Source of the DNA: Coniferiporia sulphurascens
Taxonomy: Eukaryota; Basidiomycota; Agaricomycetes; Hymenochaetales; Hymenochaetaceae
Length of the DNA: 64,000 nt
Reading direction: 5' to 3'
NCBI GenBank assembly: GCA_002794785.1
Contig: NBBA01000019.1
Coordinates: 186,001 to 250,000 of the forward strand
Part shown: positions 22,318 to 34,296 of the stretch, piece by piece
How the letters are laid out: every line of letters starts with the position of its first letter
Numbering within the stretch: position 1 is the stretch's first letter
Made by a program: the position numbers and the translations under genes
Notes under the pieces: model-generated
The model's database searches: none
What the model saw: only the letters and a program-made list of their open reading frames with translations
Told to the model about the DNA's origin: nothing

Positions 22318-23808
22318 ATGATGGACTCTTGGATACTCGACCAGCCCGTGCGTCCTGCGAAACCCACTTCGGCTTCGGCCTCTACACTGGCCCCGCCGAA
22401 GCCCCTGCGCGGCGAACGCTCCGCGAGCAAAGACCAGGGTCGGGACCGTCGTGCCTCGCACCCGCGGGTACGTGTGCAGCCGCCGCCGGACGTAGAAGTG
22501 ATCGTGCTGTCCTCGGATGACGACGAGCCGCCTGCGCGCACGCACAAGCGCCCGCGCCGCTCAGGCTCAGGTTCAAGTGCGAACGTAAACGCAAACGCAA
22601 ATTCAAATTCGAGTTTGGAGATGGCGCTCGGCTCGCCGACGGCAAGGGAGGATGCTGGTACCGGGACCGGGGCGGAGGCGGAATCGAGCGTGACGGCGGT
22701 TGCGCTGTTGCGGAGGGAGAATGAGGCGTTGAAAAGGGTGCGTTTTTAACTTCGGCTTTTGTTGGCTGCATCTTATCCGTGGTGCGTGTTGGGGCGCTTG
22801 GAGCTGACTGACGGTGCGATAGGAGCTCGATAGGTACCGAGCAGCGTGCGACAAGGCCGAGACGCGCGCGCACGAGCTCGACAACGCGCTCAAGCGGAAA
22901 TCGGCATCCTCGAGTCCTGTGAGTGATGTTCATATCAATATCAGTGTCAGATTGTTCCGCCTTTGCCGTGGCCTTTAGGGGCCCTTGCGTGATCGGGAGT
23001 GCGAAGTGCGGCGTTGTGTGGCGGTTTATTATTGGGAATTAATGTTAATGTTAATGCTGATGCTGATTTGCTATCGGGATTCGGGCAGGACCTCGCGGAT
23101 CTGGAAGAGGGCGTCTCTTGTGAGATTTGCACGCTGACGATGTGGAAACCTGCGACGTGCGTGTCCGCTCCCTGCTTTCATTCTCTACCTCGTCATTCTC
23201 TTACTGATACCCCCATGCTGTTGTACAGACTCCCGGCGTGCGGTCATACGTTCTGCGAGAAATGCCTTCACGGGTGGTTCAGCACGACACACGCCGCGCA
23301 CGTGCGTGCGCACCCGAACCCGAATGCAAACCCAGTTCAAGGTCTAGGTTTAGGTCTAGGTCACGCGCTCCTCGCAGGGGCGGAACTGGAGCTGGGACGG
23401 GGACTGGGGCTGGGACTGGGGCTCGGACCGATAATCCCAGAGCAGTACCTCCGACACCTCGACGACCCGCGCGTAGCAGAGGCCGTGCGCACCATGCAGA
23501 CCGAGTACGCGAGGCGTCTCCGTTTCGGACTTGGCGGAGTGCACGCACACGCACACGCACATGTTCCTGTTCCTGTGCCGCTGCCGGTGTATACGTGCCC
23601 GACGTGTCGCGTGCCGGTGCGCGCGCGCCCGGTGGAGGTGTATGCGCTGAAGAGCCTTGTGAGGGTTGTTAAGAAGGTGACGGGGGGAGAGGGGAGTCCT
23701 GTGCCTGCTCCTCGGATGGTGGTGAGGGCGGGAGGCGCGAATGCGAATGTGGGTGTGGGTGGGAGTACTAGTGTGTGGGATGGGTTCTTCCCGCCGACGA
23801 GGAGTTGA
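22318..23808 (+). CDS. RING-finger protein with split RING, 387 aa
   Basis: Four exons: 22318-22737, 22823-22918, 23089-23156 and 23229-23808. The N-terminus carries a SUMO-interaction-like patch (VIVLSSDDDEP) and a Lys/Arg-rich stretch. A short coiled-coil-like region spans the exon 1-2 junction. The RING begins C183-x2-C186, C199-x-H201, C204-x2-C207, but the last Cys pair (CPTC, 318-321) comes about 110 residues later, after a Gly/Leu- and His/Ala-rich insert. RING proteins of this layout are usually E3 ubiquitin ligases; the SIM-like patch hints at a SUMO-targeted role, which is speculative. Probably nuclear. The long intron 2 (170 nt) is less certain. Confidence 0.8.
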
Positions 23809-24300
23809 AGGTGGCGTAATATGCTATGGTATGGCGGTTTATTTTCGCTATTCTGTTGTTCTGGTGGTACTTTTTTTGTTGCATTGATATTGCAATGTTG
23901 GTGCGATTTTCGTTTGTCCTGGCACGGCATTTGGTGTTTGGCATTCGCTTTGGTATTTGGTATTTGGTACTCGGTGTGGGGTTTAATTCTATTTTATTGG
24001 ACGGATCCGAGTCGCCTTTGGCTGTTTGTCCGTTGTTCGTTGTCCGTTATCCTGTACCCTTTGTACGTACGGTGTAAGAGTAAGAGTAAGGATTAATTGG
24101 GAGTTCTTAGGATATACTAACTTGCGAGGTATGAGTGAGCCCGTCCACCCCGAGTCCGAGTCCGACGCCGAGTCCGACGCCTACCGGGAGAACCGCGTCC
24201 GAATCAACTGCCTGCTGCAACTGCTCCCTCGCTCGCGTGTCTCCCTCGTCCCTTGTCTCACGCCTCGACCTCGACTCCTTCCCGCTCGACCAGACTTCTC

Positions 24301-25607
24301 ATGTCCGTCGTCGCTCGTGCCAGTGCCCTCAGCTCAGCTCCTGCGCGCGGCGCCGTGACCCGCCTCGTCCTCGCTCGTGCGCCCCGCTCCGTCACCACTA
24401 CCGCATTTTCACGTGTTCGGACACCACAGACTCAACTCCAGCTTCGACTCCGTGCGGCGATGTCCACCACCTCTTCCTCCCCTCCTTCACCCTCTTCCTC
24501 CCCACACGGACACGAATACGAACACATCCTCACCTCGACGCCCGCCCCAGGCGTGCGCCTAATCACGCTCCACCGCCCGCGCGCGCTCAACGCGCTATGC
24601 GCAGCGCTCATCGCGGAGCTCAACACCGCGCTCGACGAGGCGCAGCGGGACGCGAGCGTGGGCGCTGTGGTTGTTACTGGTGGGGAGAAGGCGTTTGCTG
24701 GTGAGTACTAGTGGTGAGGCTGTCCCTCCTCAGAGTCTTCTCCCGGGATGTGAAGGTTGAGTTGAGCTGACCCCCGGGGTAATTCTTTCTTATTCTTTAC
24801 GCAGCCGGAGCGGATATCAAGGAGATGAAAGATAGGGAATGTGAGTTCGTTCTCTGCTGACTGACTGTAGTCTACTGAATTTGGTGTCCTGTTCTATCTA
24901 GTCAATGATGTATACACGACCGACTTCCTCGATAACTGGCACCGCCTCGCCAACTTCCGCAAGCCGACTATAGCAGCGGTCAGCGGCTATGCAGTTCGTT
25001 TCTCTCATTGTGTTCTGTCTTCTCAACACCTCGCTGACATACCCATCCTCTACTCCTTCCCCCCGCACCTGCATCGCCAGCTCGGAGGCGGCTGCGAGCT
25101 CGCGCTCATGTGCGACATCATCCTCGCCTCGCCAACCGCAACGTTCGGCCAGCCAGAAATCAACCTCGGCGTGATCCCAGGCGCAGGCGGCACGCAGCGC
25201 CTCACGCGCGCGGTCGGCAAGAGCCGCGCGATGGAGCTCGCGCTCACGGGGCGGACGTTCTCTGCGGCGGAGGCGGAGCGCTGGGGCGTGGTGAGTCGCG
25301 TTGTGCCTGAGGGCGCGGGCGTCGTTGTGGAGGAGGCGGTTGCAATGGCGAGTGTGATTGCGAGTAAGGGCCGTGTGGCGGCTCAGGCGGCGAAGGAGAG
25401 TGTTAATGCGGGTGAGTGCCTTGGTTTCTTTCTTTTTGAGAGTGTTGTTTTTTTGACGTCCCCTTCTTTGCAGCGTATGAGATGTCGCTTGCGGAAGGTC
25501 TCCGGTTCGAACGTAGGCTGTTCCATGGTTTGTTTGCGACGCAGGACCAGAAGGAGGGTATGGCGGCGTTCGTGGAGAAGAGAAAGCCAAAGTTCTCGCA
25601 TTTGTGA
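24301..25607 (+). CDS. Mitochondrial enoyl-CoA hydratase, 330 aa
   Basis: Five exons: 24301-24700, 24805-24840, 24902-24993, 25081-25411 and 25474-25607. A Ser/Arg/Ala-rich leader without acidic residues is a typical mitochondrial presequence. The crotonase fold is clear: [19 protein letters not shown], then [11 protein letters not shown] with the first catalytic Glu, and [19 protein letters not shown] with the second Glu and the oxyanion loop. The enzyme hydrates 2-trans-enoyl-CoA in beta-oxidation and branched-chain amino acid breakdown. Length and C-terminal FSHL fit the family. An upstream in-frame ATG (24253) is possible but unnecessary. Very certain at family level. Confidence 0.95.
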
Positions 25608-25811
25608 GCGGCAATTAGTTTACGTGGATGTATGTGTATAAGTAATATCGAATGCGACGTGAATCTGAGCGAGGGTTGGTTTCGTTTCGATGCGTTAATG
25701 TCTCTGATATTACGCGCGCGCTATGAGCGAAATTGCGTAGCGTTCCTGGAGGCAAGACGGTAATGAAGTGTTAGATAGACACGGAAACGAATCGTATTAA
25801 TGGAGAACGAC

Positions 25812-26120
25812 TCACCAGCGTACGTAGCTCGCAGCCAGGAAGCCTGTAGCAGGACATATAACGTATTAGCGTTTCATATCGGACGTGAAATTGCCCTCAC
25901 AGATGCCAACGCCGGCCATGACGCGCTTGCCGGCGAGCGAGCCGGGTTGGTGTGTGCGCGATTGGTTGAGCGCGTACACCCCGACGGCGCCGAGTGCGCC
26001 TGAGCCGATTATGCGGCAGCTGAGGCACTCCTGCTGTGCCTGCTCCTGCGCGTGCGCCTGTTCTTGGTGCGATGGCGACGGTGGTGAGGGCGACGAGGAG
26101 GCGGCGGTGGCGGCGGTCAT
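25812..26120 (-). CDS. Small DUF4536/DMAC1-like membrane protein, 83 aa
   Basis: Two exons: 26120-25901 and 25843-25812. The N-terminus is low complexity (Ala, Ser, Pro, Gln). The conserved core is ECLSCRIIGSGALGAVGVYAL, a Cys-x2-Cys motif running into a hydrophobic segment, followed by a second hydrophobic segment ending AASYVRW. This matches the pattern of the DUF4536 group, whose human member DMAC1 helps assemble the complex I membrane arm. A mitochondrial inner-membrane role is inferred from the family. The second exon is short but supplies the end of the second helix in frame. Head to head with the RhoGAP gene, 361 bp apart. Confidence 0.75.
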
Positions 26121-26481
26121 GGTGGACGGCGGCGGGACGCGAACACGCAAGGAACGGAGGCAAAATTAATATTGGCCTTCGATGACTGGTGACAGTGACG
26201 GAATCGTGATCGTGACACGTGTGACGGAACATGCCAAAGTTCGTACCTTCCTGATAAGGAAAAGAAGGGGGAAAAATGTTCTTGGAATTCTGCGTCCGCC
26301 GGGTTGGGGAAGGCGAGGCGAAGGCCGGCGCCGTTTCGTCGCGTTTCTGCATCCGACTTTCGTAACGGCGACCGATACGGCGACGACGACGAACACAAAA
26401 TTATCTTACACTAGTACTGGGACAGCAACTAGCTACACACGGCCGGCCGGACGGACGGATAACGAACAACCGCGATCTGCA

Positions 26482-29400
26482 ATGAGCACCCTCGTAGAGC
26501 ACGCTGTGCCGGGCCTGCACTCGCCGTCCGCGGGGGGTCCAAGTAGTGCCAGCGAATTAACAGGAAAATCAGGATCGGGCGTAGCTGCTGTTGCCGTTAC
26601 CGTTGCCGTTGGGATGCCGGCTGGCGAGAGGGTGGCGACGGGCAGTCGTTCTGCTCTGATCCCGGAGGTCAGCCTGAACGGCGGCGGCGCGCCCCCGCCT
26701 GCGCCTGCACAGCGTGCGCCGAAGAGCTCCGCCGCGCCCTCCGTTTCGGACGCCGATAGCGCCTGGGGCGCGAATTTCTGGGTTACGCTGATCGAGCCAC
26801 AAGTGCGTGCTATCCCCGTCTGTAGATTCCCCACACCTATCCTCCATTCGGATCGGGGTTTCCTCATCGCTCATCTCCCCCCCCTTCTTCCGCCAATATC
26901 GTCCCTCTGCGTGCACGCATAATGATGATGAGCTGATGGAGCCTCGTGCTGTATTCAGTCGCAGACCCCTTTCTATGCGTGTCCCGCTACCGGCCAGGTG
27001 AGCTGGGACCCGCCCGTGGGCAACTTCGTGTGCGTGTCCGCCTCCGTGTTTATTTTTCTCGCTTCCTCGCTGTGTGCTGACGCTGATCTGCGGTCCGAAG
27101 GTTGCCCCCGAGCGCAGAGGGCGAATGGTGGGAGCTCGTCGACGAGAGTCGCGGCATCCCGTATTACTACCATACCAAGACCAACGAGACCGTCTGGGAG
27201 CGCCCAGAGGGCTTTGTCATCCCGCTCGGGATCCTGCAGGTGAGGCTTCGAAACTTGTAGCTTGTACCTTGCGGCGCTGACCACCTGGTGACGGGACGTA
27301 CGCGGGAACAGAACACGGCGCTGTGCCGCCGTCTTAGTGCGCGCTATTCGCAAATCATGGATGTCGACATTATGGCGATGGGCGAGCAGGGGGAGGCTGC
27401 GCGCCTGGCGTACCGGCGCTCTATTTCGGATGGCGGCGTCGGTGGGGCGCGCAAGCAGGGTGTGGATGCGGGCGCGTCTGGTGCGAATGGACGGCGTGTG
27501 CAGCCCCCTGCGGTTCGTGGTGCCGCGCTGCAGACACCGAAGCGGAGCACGTCGACGGACCAGTACCGCCAGCATCACAATCACCACCATCATCACCATC
27601 ACCATAGTGGGCCCGGTTTTGGGGGCACGCAGCTCCCGCCGATCCCTGCTTCGCCATACCACACGGAGGAGTCGACGCCGCCGTCCCCGAAAAGCAAACA
27701 GTCGGCTCGGACGAACGCCAATGCGAAACAGCGCGAGAAAGGCGGAGAAAGCGGGAAGGAGGGCGGTGGGAAGGGGAAGGAGAGGGAGAGGGAGCGCGAG
27801 CGCGAGCGGCCGTCAGCTACAGAATCGATTTCTCGTGCGCGCAGCAAGTCCGCCTCACTAATGTCACATCGTATGCCCCAACCCCAGAGCCTCAACGCTG
27901 CTGCTGAACTCATCGCGCACGAGACCACGCCTCCGCGGCAGCAGCACGACAGCCACGGCCAAACTGCACCACCTACCCCCATCTCGCCGTCGTGGCCCGC
28001 CTCCGAGGGCGTCAGTAATATCAGCGCGTTTGCCCCGCAGGCAGTCTCGTCGCCCGCACGTCCGCATGCGCTTACTATTAGCGTTGAGACCCCTGCGACT
28101 GCCCCGCACCTGCTGTCTCCTGCACCGACACCGACGGCGTCGAGTCCTTCGACGTTTTTCTCATCGCTGTCGCTTTCGAAGGGGAAAGGCGTGGAGAAAG
28201 CGTATGGCGCGAGCGCGGGCGCGTCGCCGGCATCTGATACGCAGAGGAATCAGATCCCTGTGCCCCAGGCGTCGGCGATGCCTCGGAAGAGTATTGGCTC
28301 GATGCACCCTGGGTCTATCCGCACGCAGGATATTGGATTGCCGACGTTAGATGCGAGTGAGTACTAACTTTTCTCCCGGGCGTTGATGCGGTCATTGATT
28401 CGAGTTCTAATTTTATCACGCAGTGGCGACACTGAACCTCAGCCCTGTGAAGGCACGCGCGGAGGGAAAGCCGATTCTCCTTGACACGAAGAAGAGTTCT
28501 GTGGAGGGCGACGATACGGGTCAGAGCACTGGGTATGCATAGTTTCTTGAAGTCTTATTTTTGTTCTGCGGACTAATAGAGGTCTTTTTTTCTCAGAGGC
28601 CGACCAGTTCTACCAGATGACCTCGTCTCGGAGATCCAACAATTTGTGCAAACTGAGTTTGCACGACAGTACTTCACAACACACCGTACGGGTTTCATCT
28701 TCCGTAGGAAGATCCCTGTGGAGAAGATGATGATTTGGCAGAAGGTCTGTGTCTTACCGCGTTGTAGACAACCTTTCGATGCGCTTACGGCGTGATTCTT
28801 GCAGGCGCCCCTCCAATCTCCCCTCCTCGTGCTTAATCGAGAGCTCCACAAGGATGCTGTGCGCGTATTCAAGGTTATCCAGCGAATAATGGGCGACCGT
28901 GACCGCGACCGGCCTGTCGTGCGCCAGCAGCATTCGGATAACCACCTGGGCACGATGGGCACGTCGACGCTGTCATTGAACGCGTCTTCGACGTCGCTCC
29001 CGAGTTTGGTCTCCGGTATACTGGAAGAGGAGCGCTGGCTCCTGACTGAGGGCCTCACGCACGGTGAGTTGAGAGACGAGATTTATTGTCAGCTTGTTAA
29101 GCAGGTGACTGGGAATCCTAATCCGTGGGTCAATTTGTGTGATTTATCCCGTTTGGATTTGTCTTGCTAATTATACGTGCACAGTGAGAGTCTGTTCAGA
29201 GGCTGGCAGCTACTCTGTGTGCTGCTTGTTACCTTCCCTCCTTCGAAGAACTTTGAAGCGTACCTCCGGTCGTTCATCAGCCAGCATGCGTACCAGACCG
29301 AAGGGAGGGTGGACATTATGGCTAAGTACTGTCAGCAACGTCTGTCCATCATCTCGAAAAAAGGCCCTAGGGGGAAGCCGCCTACACTTGCGGAGATCGA

Positions 29401-30257
29401 AACTGCTTCGGTATGTTATAGCCTGTTCCCTATGCGTATGGCCTCTGACGAAATAACCAGGACGCCGCCTTCAATCCCTCCACTTTCGGCGAACCTTTGG
29501 ACGCTGTTATCCGTCTCCAAGAGCGCATGTATCCGCAACTGCAAGTGCCCATCATCCTCCCTTTCCTCGCGGATGGGATCCTCGCGCTAGGAGGCACCAA
29601 GTCCGAGGGCATCTTCCGCATCCCAGGCGACGGCGACTCTGTGTCGGAGCTCAAAATCCGCATCGAACGCGGGTACTACAACCTCGAGGGCGTCGACGAC
29701 CCGCACGTGCCCGCGTCGCTGTTGAAGCTGTGGCTGCGCGAGCTTGCGGACCCGCTTGTCCCGACGGAACTGTACAACGACTGCGTCGCGTGCGCGAAGG
29801 ACCCGGACGCGTGCGTGCAGATGGTCGCGCGCCTGCCGACGATCAATCGCAGAGTTGTGCTTTTCGTTGTTAGCTTCTTGCAGCTCTTCTTGGACGATAA
29901 GATCCAGAGCGTGACGAAGATGACGTCTGCGAACCTTGCGCTTGTGATGGCCCCGAACCTGCTGCGATGTGATTCGGAGTCGATGACGGTTGTTTTTACC
30001 AATGCGCCGTACGTGTCTTTTTCTTTCCTCCTTTTCTTTTTTCTTTCTTTGACGCGGATCTTTGGTTTGGTTTTCTTATTGTGAATTTGAACTTCTGCCA
30101 CAGGTACGAGCAGATGTTCGTGCATAACCTCCTTTTGCATCTCAAGTGTAGCAAGGTTGACCCTGGGTACGTTCCCAAACACGGTTTGGGGTCCGCCGTC
30201 ACCGCACCGTCGATGGGCCGCAACTCTAAATCGCGAAGCCGCCGTCCAGTCCGCTAG
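26482..30257 (+). CDS. WW-MyTH4-RhoGAP protein (ARHGAP39/Vilse-like), 1026 aa
   Basis: Ten exons: 26482-26802, 26959-27029, 27101-27239, 27312-28356, 28424-28532, 28597-28744, 28805-29124, 29185-29410, 29461-30008 and 30104-30257. Residues about 105-165 form one partial and one full WW domain (FYACPATGQVSWDPP; WWELVDESRG...ETVWERP). Residues about 200-520 are disordered, with a His tract (coding near 27575-27605) and an Arg/Glu run. A MyTH4 domain (about 640-790) contains LTHGELRDEIYCQLVKQ. The RhoGAP domain (about 800-1000) carries the arginine finger in EGIFRIPG (Arg846). It should stimulate GTP hydrolysis on a Rho/Rac/Cdc42 GTPase. The order WW-MyTH4-RhoGAP is that of animal ARHGAP39. Confidence 0.93.
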
Positions 30258-30620
30258 AGTTCCGTTATCATGTACTATCCAATTCGTCTTCTTGGTCTTT
30301 GTCCCTCTTCCGCCTGTTGTCAACGCTCCCACCTTCATTTGGTCATATCCTGTTCTAATCATCTATCTCGTCTCACATCACACCGTCGTTAGCCCCCCCT
30401 CATGTCAGTCAAAATTCTGCATTCCCCTTTTTCTCTCGTTATACCGATTATAATAGTCTATATCCTATTGATGTCACACTAACACCTCTTTCGTTTTTCG
30501 TACTACATATACCCCATAATCTCGTTTTTTGGCGGTCGTGCTGGAAGGAGTGTAGTGTATTAAAGTGCAATAAAATACGGATACATGGGGGATGAACGAA
30601 TTGACGAATGGATGGATGGA

Positions 30621-32096
30621 CTACTCGAAGGCCAATTCTTGGGTCCACTCGCTTTGTGGTGGCCCTGCCGGAGGCGTTGGCTGTTGCTGCTGCTGCCTGC
30701 GGTTACTCTTATTTTTCGGCTTCAGGTCCCATTCTCCGAACTTCCACGTATCGTTCTTCCGCGGTGCACCATCCGTCTTCCACCGCTCTGCTGATGAATT
30801 CCACCGCTTCGACTTGGCCGCCGTCGTCGCCTTTGCCTTCGCCCCCGCCCCGCTCTTCGGCTTATCCTTCGCGCTGAGCTGCTCGATCCTATTCAACATC
30901 TCAAACACCTCCCCGGTGCCGACACTCCGCTCCTCCTGCCACACCGTGCGCGCGCCAACCTCGCGACGGAGCTCCTCCACAAGCGCGCGCGTACGCGCGT
31001 CGGGGGCGATGCCGTTCACGCGCATCTCGGCGAGCGCGTCGACGACGCCGCGGAGGTCGCGGAAGCACGCCCAGCGCGTGCGGAGGAGCTCGTTGTACGC
31101 CTGCGTGGTGCATCCGAAGACGTACGATGCGATGGAGCGTGTGCGCGCGTGCTCGAAGATGCTGAGTGCGAGGTGCGGGTCGTGGAATTTGTCTCGGAAT
31201 GTGCGCATTAGGTCGGCGAGGAGGTGTGGGTATGCGGGTGGCTGTAGGGGGAGGGGAGACGCTGCTGCGCCTTTAATTATACTTGTGCCTGTAAGCGGCT
31301 CGCCGTCTGCCTTGGCGTCTGCAGACGCCACGATGGATTCGGAGTCAGGCGAGGACACCTTGGGCGTAGACGCAGACTCGGCACGCGCTACCGCCTGCCG
31401 TGCAGCGTCCTCATAGCGCGCAGACTCCTCAAAGACCTCGCGCATCGCCCACTCGAGTAACTGCTGATCGGTGTCGCACAGTTCAATCTCCTCCTTCTTG
31501 CGCTCGAGCTCCGCGTCCTCCGCCGCAGACCACTTGTACTTCCTCGAGTGGCGGCGCAGCTTCCCGAAGAGGTCGCCCATCGCAGACGAGCCGTCGGGCC
31601 CGCTCCCGATACCCGCGCCGGTGAGGGGGTCCTGGCGCCCCGCTGCCATCGCCCCCGCCGCGCCGCCGCGCATTCCATTCGCCCCGGCACCCGGCCCCTT
31701 CCCGTTCCGCCCGCGCTGCTCGGCGACGGCGTTGAAGATCATGTTGAACATGTTGTTAAACGCGTCGACCTCGCGCGCGGTCATGGATTGTCTGCGGGCG
31801 TTGGTGACGGGGGACGCGGTCTCTTGGACTCTTTTGCGTGGACGTGGGATGGCGGTGGGTACGGATTCTAATGGCGGCATGCTGTCTATGTTGTCGAATA
31901 CGTGGTCCCAGGCGGATTGGGATGAGTTGAAGAGACTCTCTGGCTCGTCTGGACTGGTGTACGAATTGGATTATTGGCTAGGAACTGTGAGAATATGGAC
32001 TCACTTCGGGGGTACGTTTTTCGATGTCGTTGCTTCTGTGGAATACCTCCTTGCTTGTCCTAGGCTTAGATAGTTCCCTCTACGCGACCACTCCAT
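30621..32096 (-). CDS. Mtf2-like mitochondrial protein, 474 aa
   Basis: Two exons: 32096-32005 and 31953-30621. The first exon gives an Arg-rich leader (MEWSRRGNYLSLGQARRYST), a good mitochondrial presequence with a likely cut near RRYS. The conserved C-terminal half contains DLFGKLRRHSR, ELCDTDQQLLEWAMREVF, DPHLALSIFEHAR and YNELLRTRWACFRDLRGV. This is the pattern of the Mtf2/Nam1 C-terminal domain, known in yeast for mitochondrial transcript processing and coupling to translation. A TPR/PPR-like helical repeat is likely in this part. An in-frame ATG upstream at 32225 is possible. The Lys- and Gln-rich tail is low complexity. Tail to tail with the RhoGAP gene. Confidence 0.82.
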
Positions 32097-32615
32097 GGGG
32101 GTCAGTTGAAGACGCTTCGGCGCGCTCTTCCATACTCCGTCGTCCGACTTTACAGAAACATCTCTTCTTCGATGTGAGGGCGCGAGAAAACTAGCCGTCG
32201 GATCTAGCGGCGAAATGGAGCACATAAGACGCTTTTTTTAAGAAACGAAGGCCGGGCACAGTGAAGACTCACGAAATGAGATACATCTGGCACATTTTGG
32301 TGCACGATCCGGCTTGTACCTACTGAGCATTTTCCAAAAACAAAATGCAGCGAGCTCTGCAACCTTTCGTCAAATTGTTGTTACTCGTTGCAGGTATACT
32401 CCCTGGTCGAAAGTCAGACACAGCCCACAGAGCAGGTACTTTCGTCGAGTGCCAAAGCCTGAAGGCAAACCTCAGGCTGGTCCTCAGCCGGCCGCGAAGT
32501 GAAGACCTCCGCATCACGTGCGAACACATAGGAGGCGAGTCACATGACAAACCGTATCTTTGAAATCTACTCCGGCCGCACCTGTGTTGAAGCTCGCCCT
32601 TCAGCGACTCCTACG

Positions 32616-33688
32616 ATGAGCGTCGCAGACGCAGACGGGGTCCGGCAGCGGATCATTCTCGTAGGCGTAGGGTATAATTTTAAACTAAATCTCAGATGCA
32701 CTTATGTTTATCATCAACTTTTTGTCCGGTACAGGGGTGCAACGTGTTCGGGAAAAACAACCCTAGCGAAGCATCTGTGTCGGTGTATTCCGAACAGCAT
32801 TATCATTCACCAAGACGTATGTACGTTCTAGACGTAAAATAAAATGTGCTGGCTGATGTTCCAGCAACTAGGATTTCGCACCTGTAAGTTCTGGCGCGAT
32901 CTTGACGAACTAGCGCTTCTTGATTTCCGTTTTATTGATCCGAAGCCGCAAGAGCTTGTGCCCATGCACCCAGAGTATAACGTACAGGACTGGGACGACG
33001 CTCCGGGTGCGATTGATTGGCCGCGGCTGCGCTCTTTTCTCAGGGATGTCAAAGAGACCGGTGTTATTCCTGGCTCGCACAAATCACACGATCATCTTAA
33101 CGAACAGAAAGATGTCCCGCTTAATAAAGAAGCTTTTGAACGATGGGGAAGTACTTTCAGGGATATCGTCAAAAACTACGAAGAGAAGGGTGAGAAGGTA
33201 ATTTGGGGTCTTGTCGACGGCTTTCTGCTATACTGGGACAAAGTGCATCAATAATTTGCGCATATATCCCACGACTTTCACTAACTTTCACCGTCGATGC
33301 TTGTAGGAAGTATTTGAATCACTTGACGCGCGAATATTCCTCCGAGTCCGCCACGATGTTTTAAAGAAACGCCGCCATGAGCGACATGGCTACCATACTG
33401 CCGGTAATTCTTGAGTTCTTTCAGAGTTAGCCAAGGCAAACTGATACTCATCCTGAAGTACAATCCGATCCAGAGGGCACATTATGGCGCGACCCGCCAC
33501 AGTATTTCGAGCAGATCGTATATCCTGCATATATCCGTGCCCATGAGCGCGTTTTCTCTGATGGCGATGTCGAATCTGGGGCGCCAAGTGGCTTCGTAGA
33601 GAGACTTGTTCTTATTGAGGCTGAGAAGACAAGTATAGACAAGGTGTTTGAGGAAGCATGCGGAGCTATCCTTGAGGTGTCTCGGTAA
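32616..33688 (+). CDS. NRK1: Nicotinamide riboside kinase, 257 aa
   Basis: Six exons: 32616-32671, 32735-32816, 32872-32883, 32946-33242, 33307-33403 and 33459-33688. The P-loop is GGATCSGKTTLAKHL (19-33). IIIHQDDFAPP follows, with the Asp that binds the riboside, and WDDAPGAIDW is the NRK/uridine-kinase signature. A Lid region (RHDVLKKRRHERHGY) is rich in Arg. The enzyme phosphorylates nicotinamide riboside to NMN in NAD+ salvage. Exon 3 is only 12 nt (DFAP), but without it the HQD-DF signature is broken. An in-frame ATG at 32544 is possible. Head to head with the Mtf2-like gene. Confidence 0.92.
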
Positions 33689-34242
33689 TATTCGGCGTTA
33701 TATTGTAGATTTTACATAGAGTGGGCCTTACTGTATGGTTGGATAGATTTTCTTGGAGCTCTATGGTGGTTGTAGGTGCGCTTTATTTTCCCACTTTACT
33801 TATGATTCTGTTTATTGAAAGCTCTGCTATTTTCACTTCCATTTTCTTCAGGTTTTACCACGGGCTATTTGTATTATGTCTGAGCTAGGCAACTTCTTGC
33901 GGTGCGGGAAGCACTCTCACCGCCTCTTGGCACTGATTGTCAGACAATGTAGTGAAGACATCGCAGTGATAACGTACCTGTATTTGGTATTCACGGACAA
34001 AACACAAGCCCTCGTTGACATGGTGACCGAAATGCTGTCTAGGGACAAAACAGGTACTACTTTTATCTACTCAAGCGCTCTGTTCCTTTCCTCTAGGCTT
34101 CGATCTCCGCGTCAATCATCCTGAATCGATGTAATATGAACTACATCAATCGTCTTGACTTCTCTTGCGTGGTGCTCGAGGCTGTGCATAGAATGGCCTG
34201 TCTTTCACCACTCTTCTTGATCTCTCTCTTTCACGCCCTCCC
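33689..34242. other. No supported gene
   Basis: Contains an 82-codon open stretch (33876-34124) without family likeness. It is probably the promoter of MLKL-like gene A. It also marks the point where GC-rich core genes give way to the accessory block. Confidence 0.5.
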
Positions 34243-34296
34243 ATGGTCATCTTGGCCCGGCGTCGCTCGCGCACCCGTTCTGCTGTATCCTTTGCA

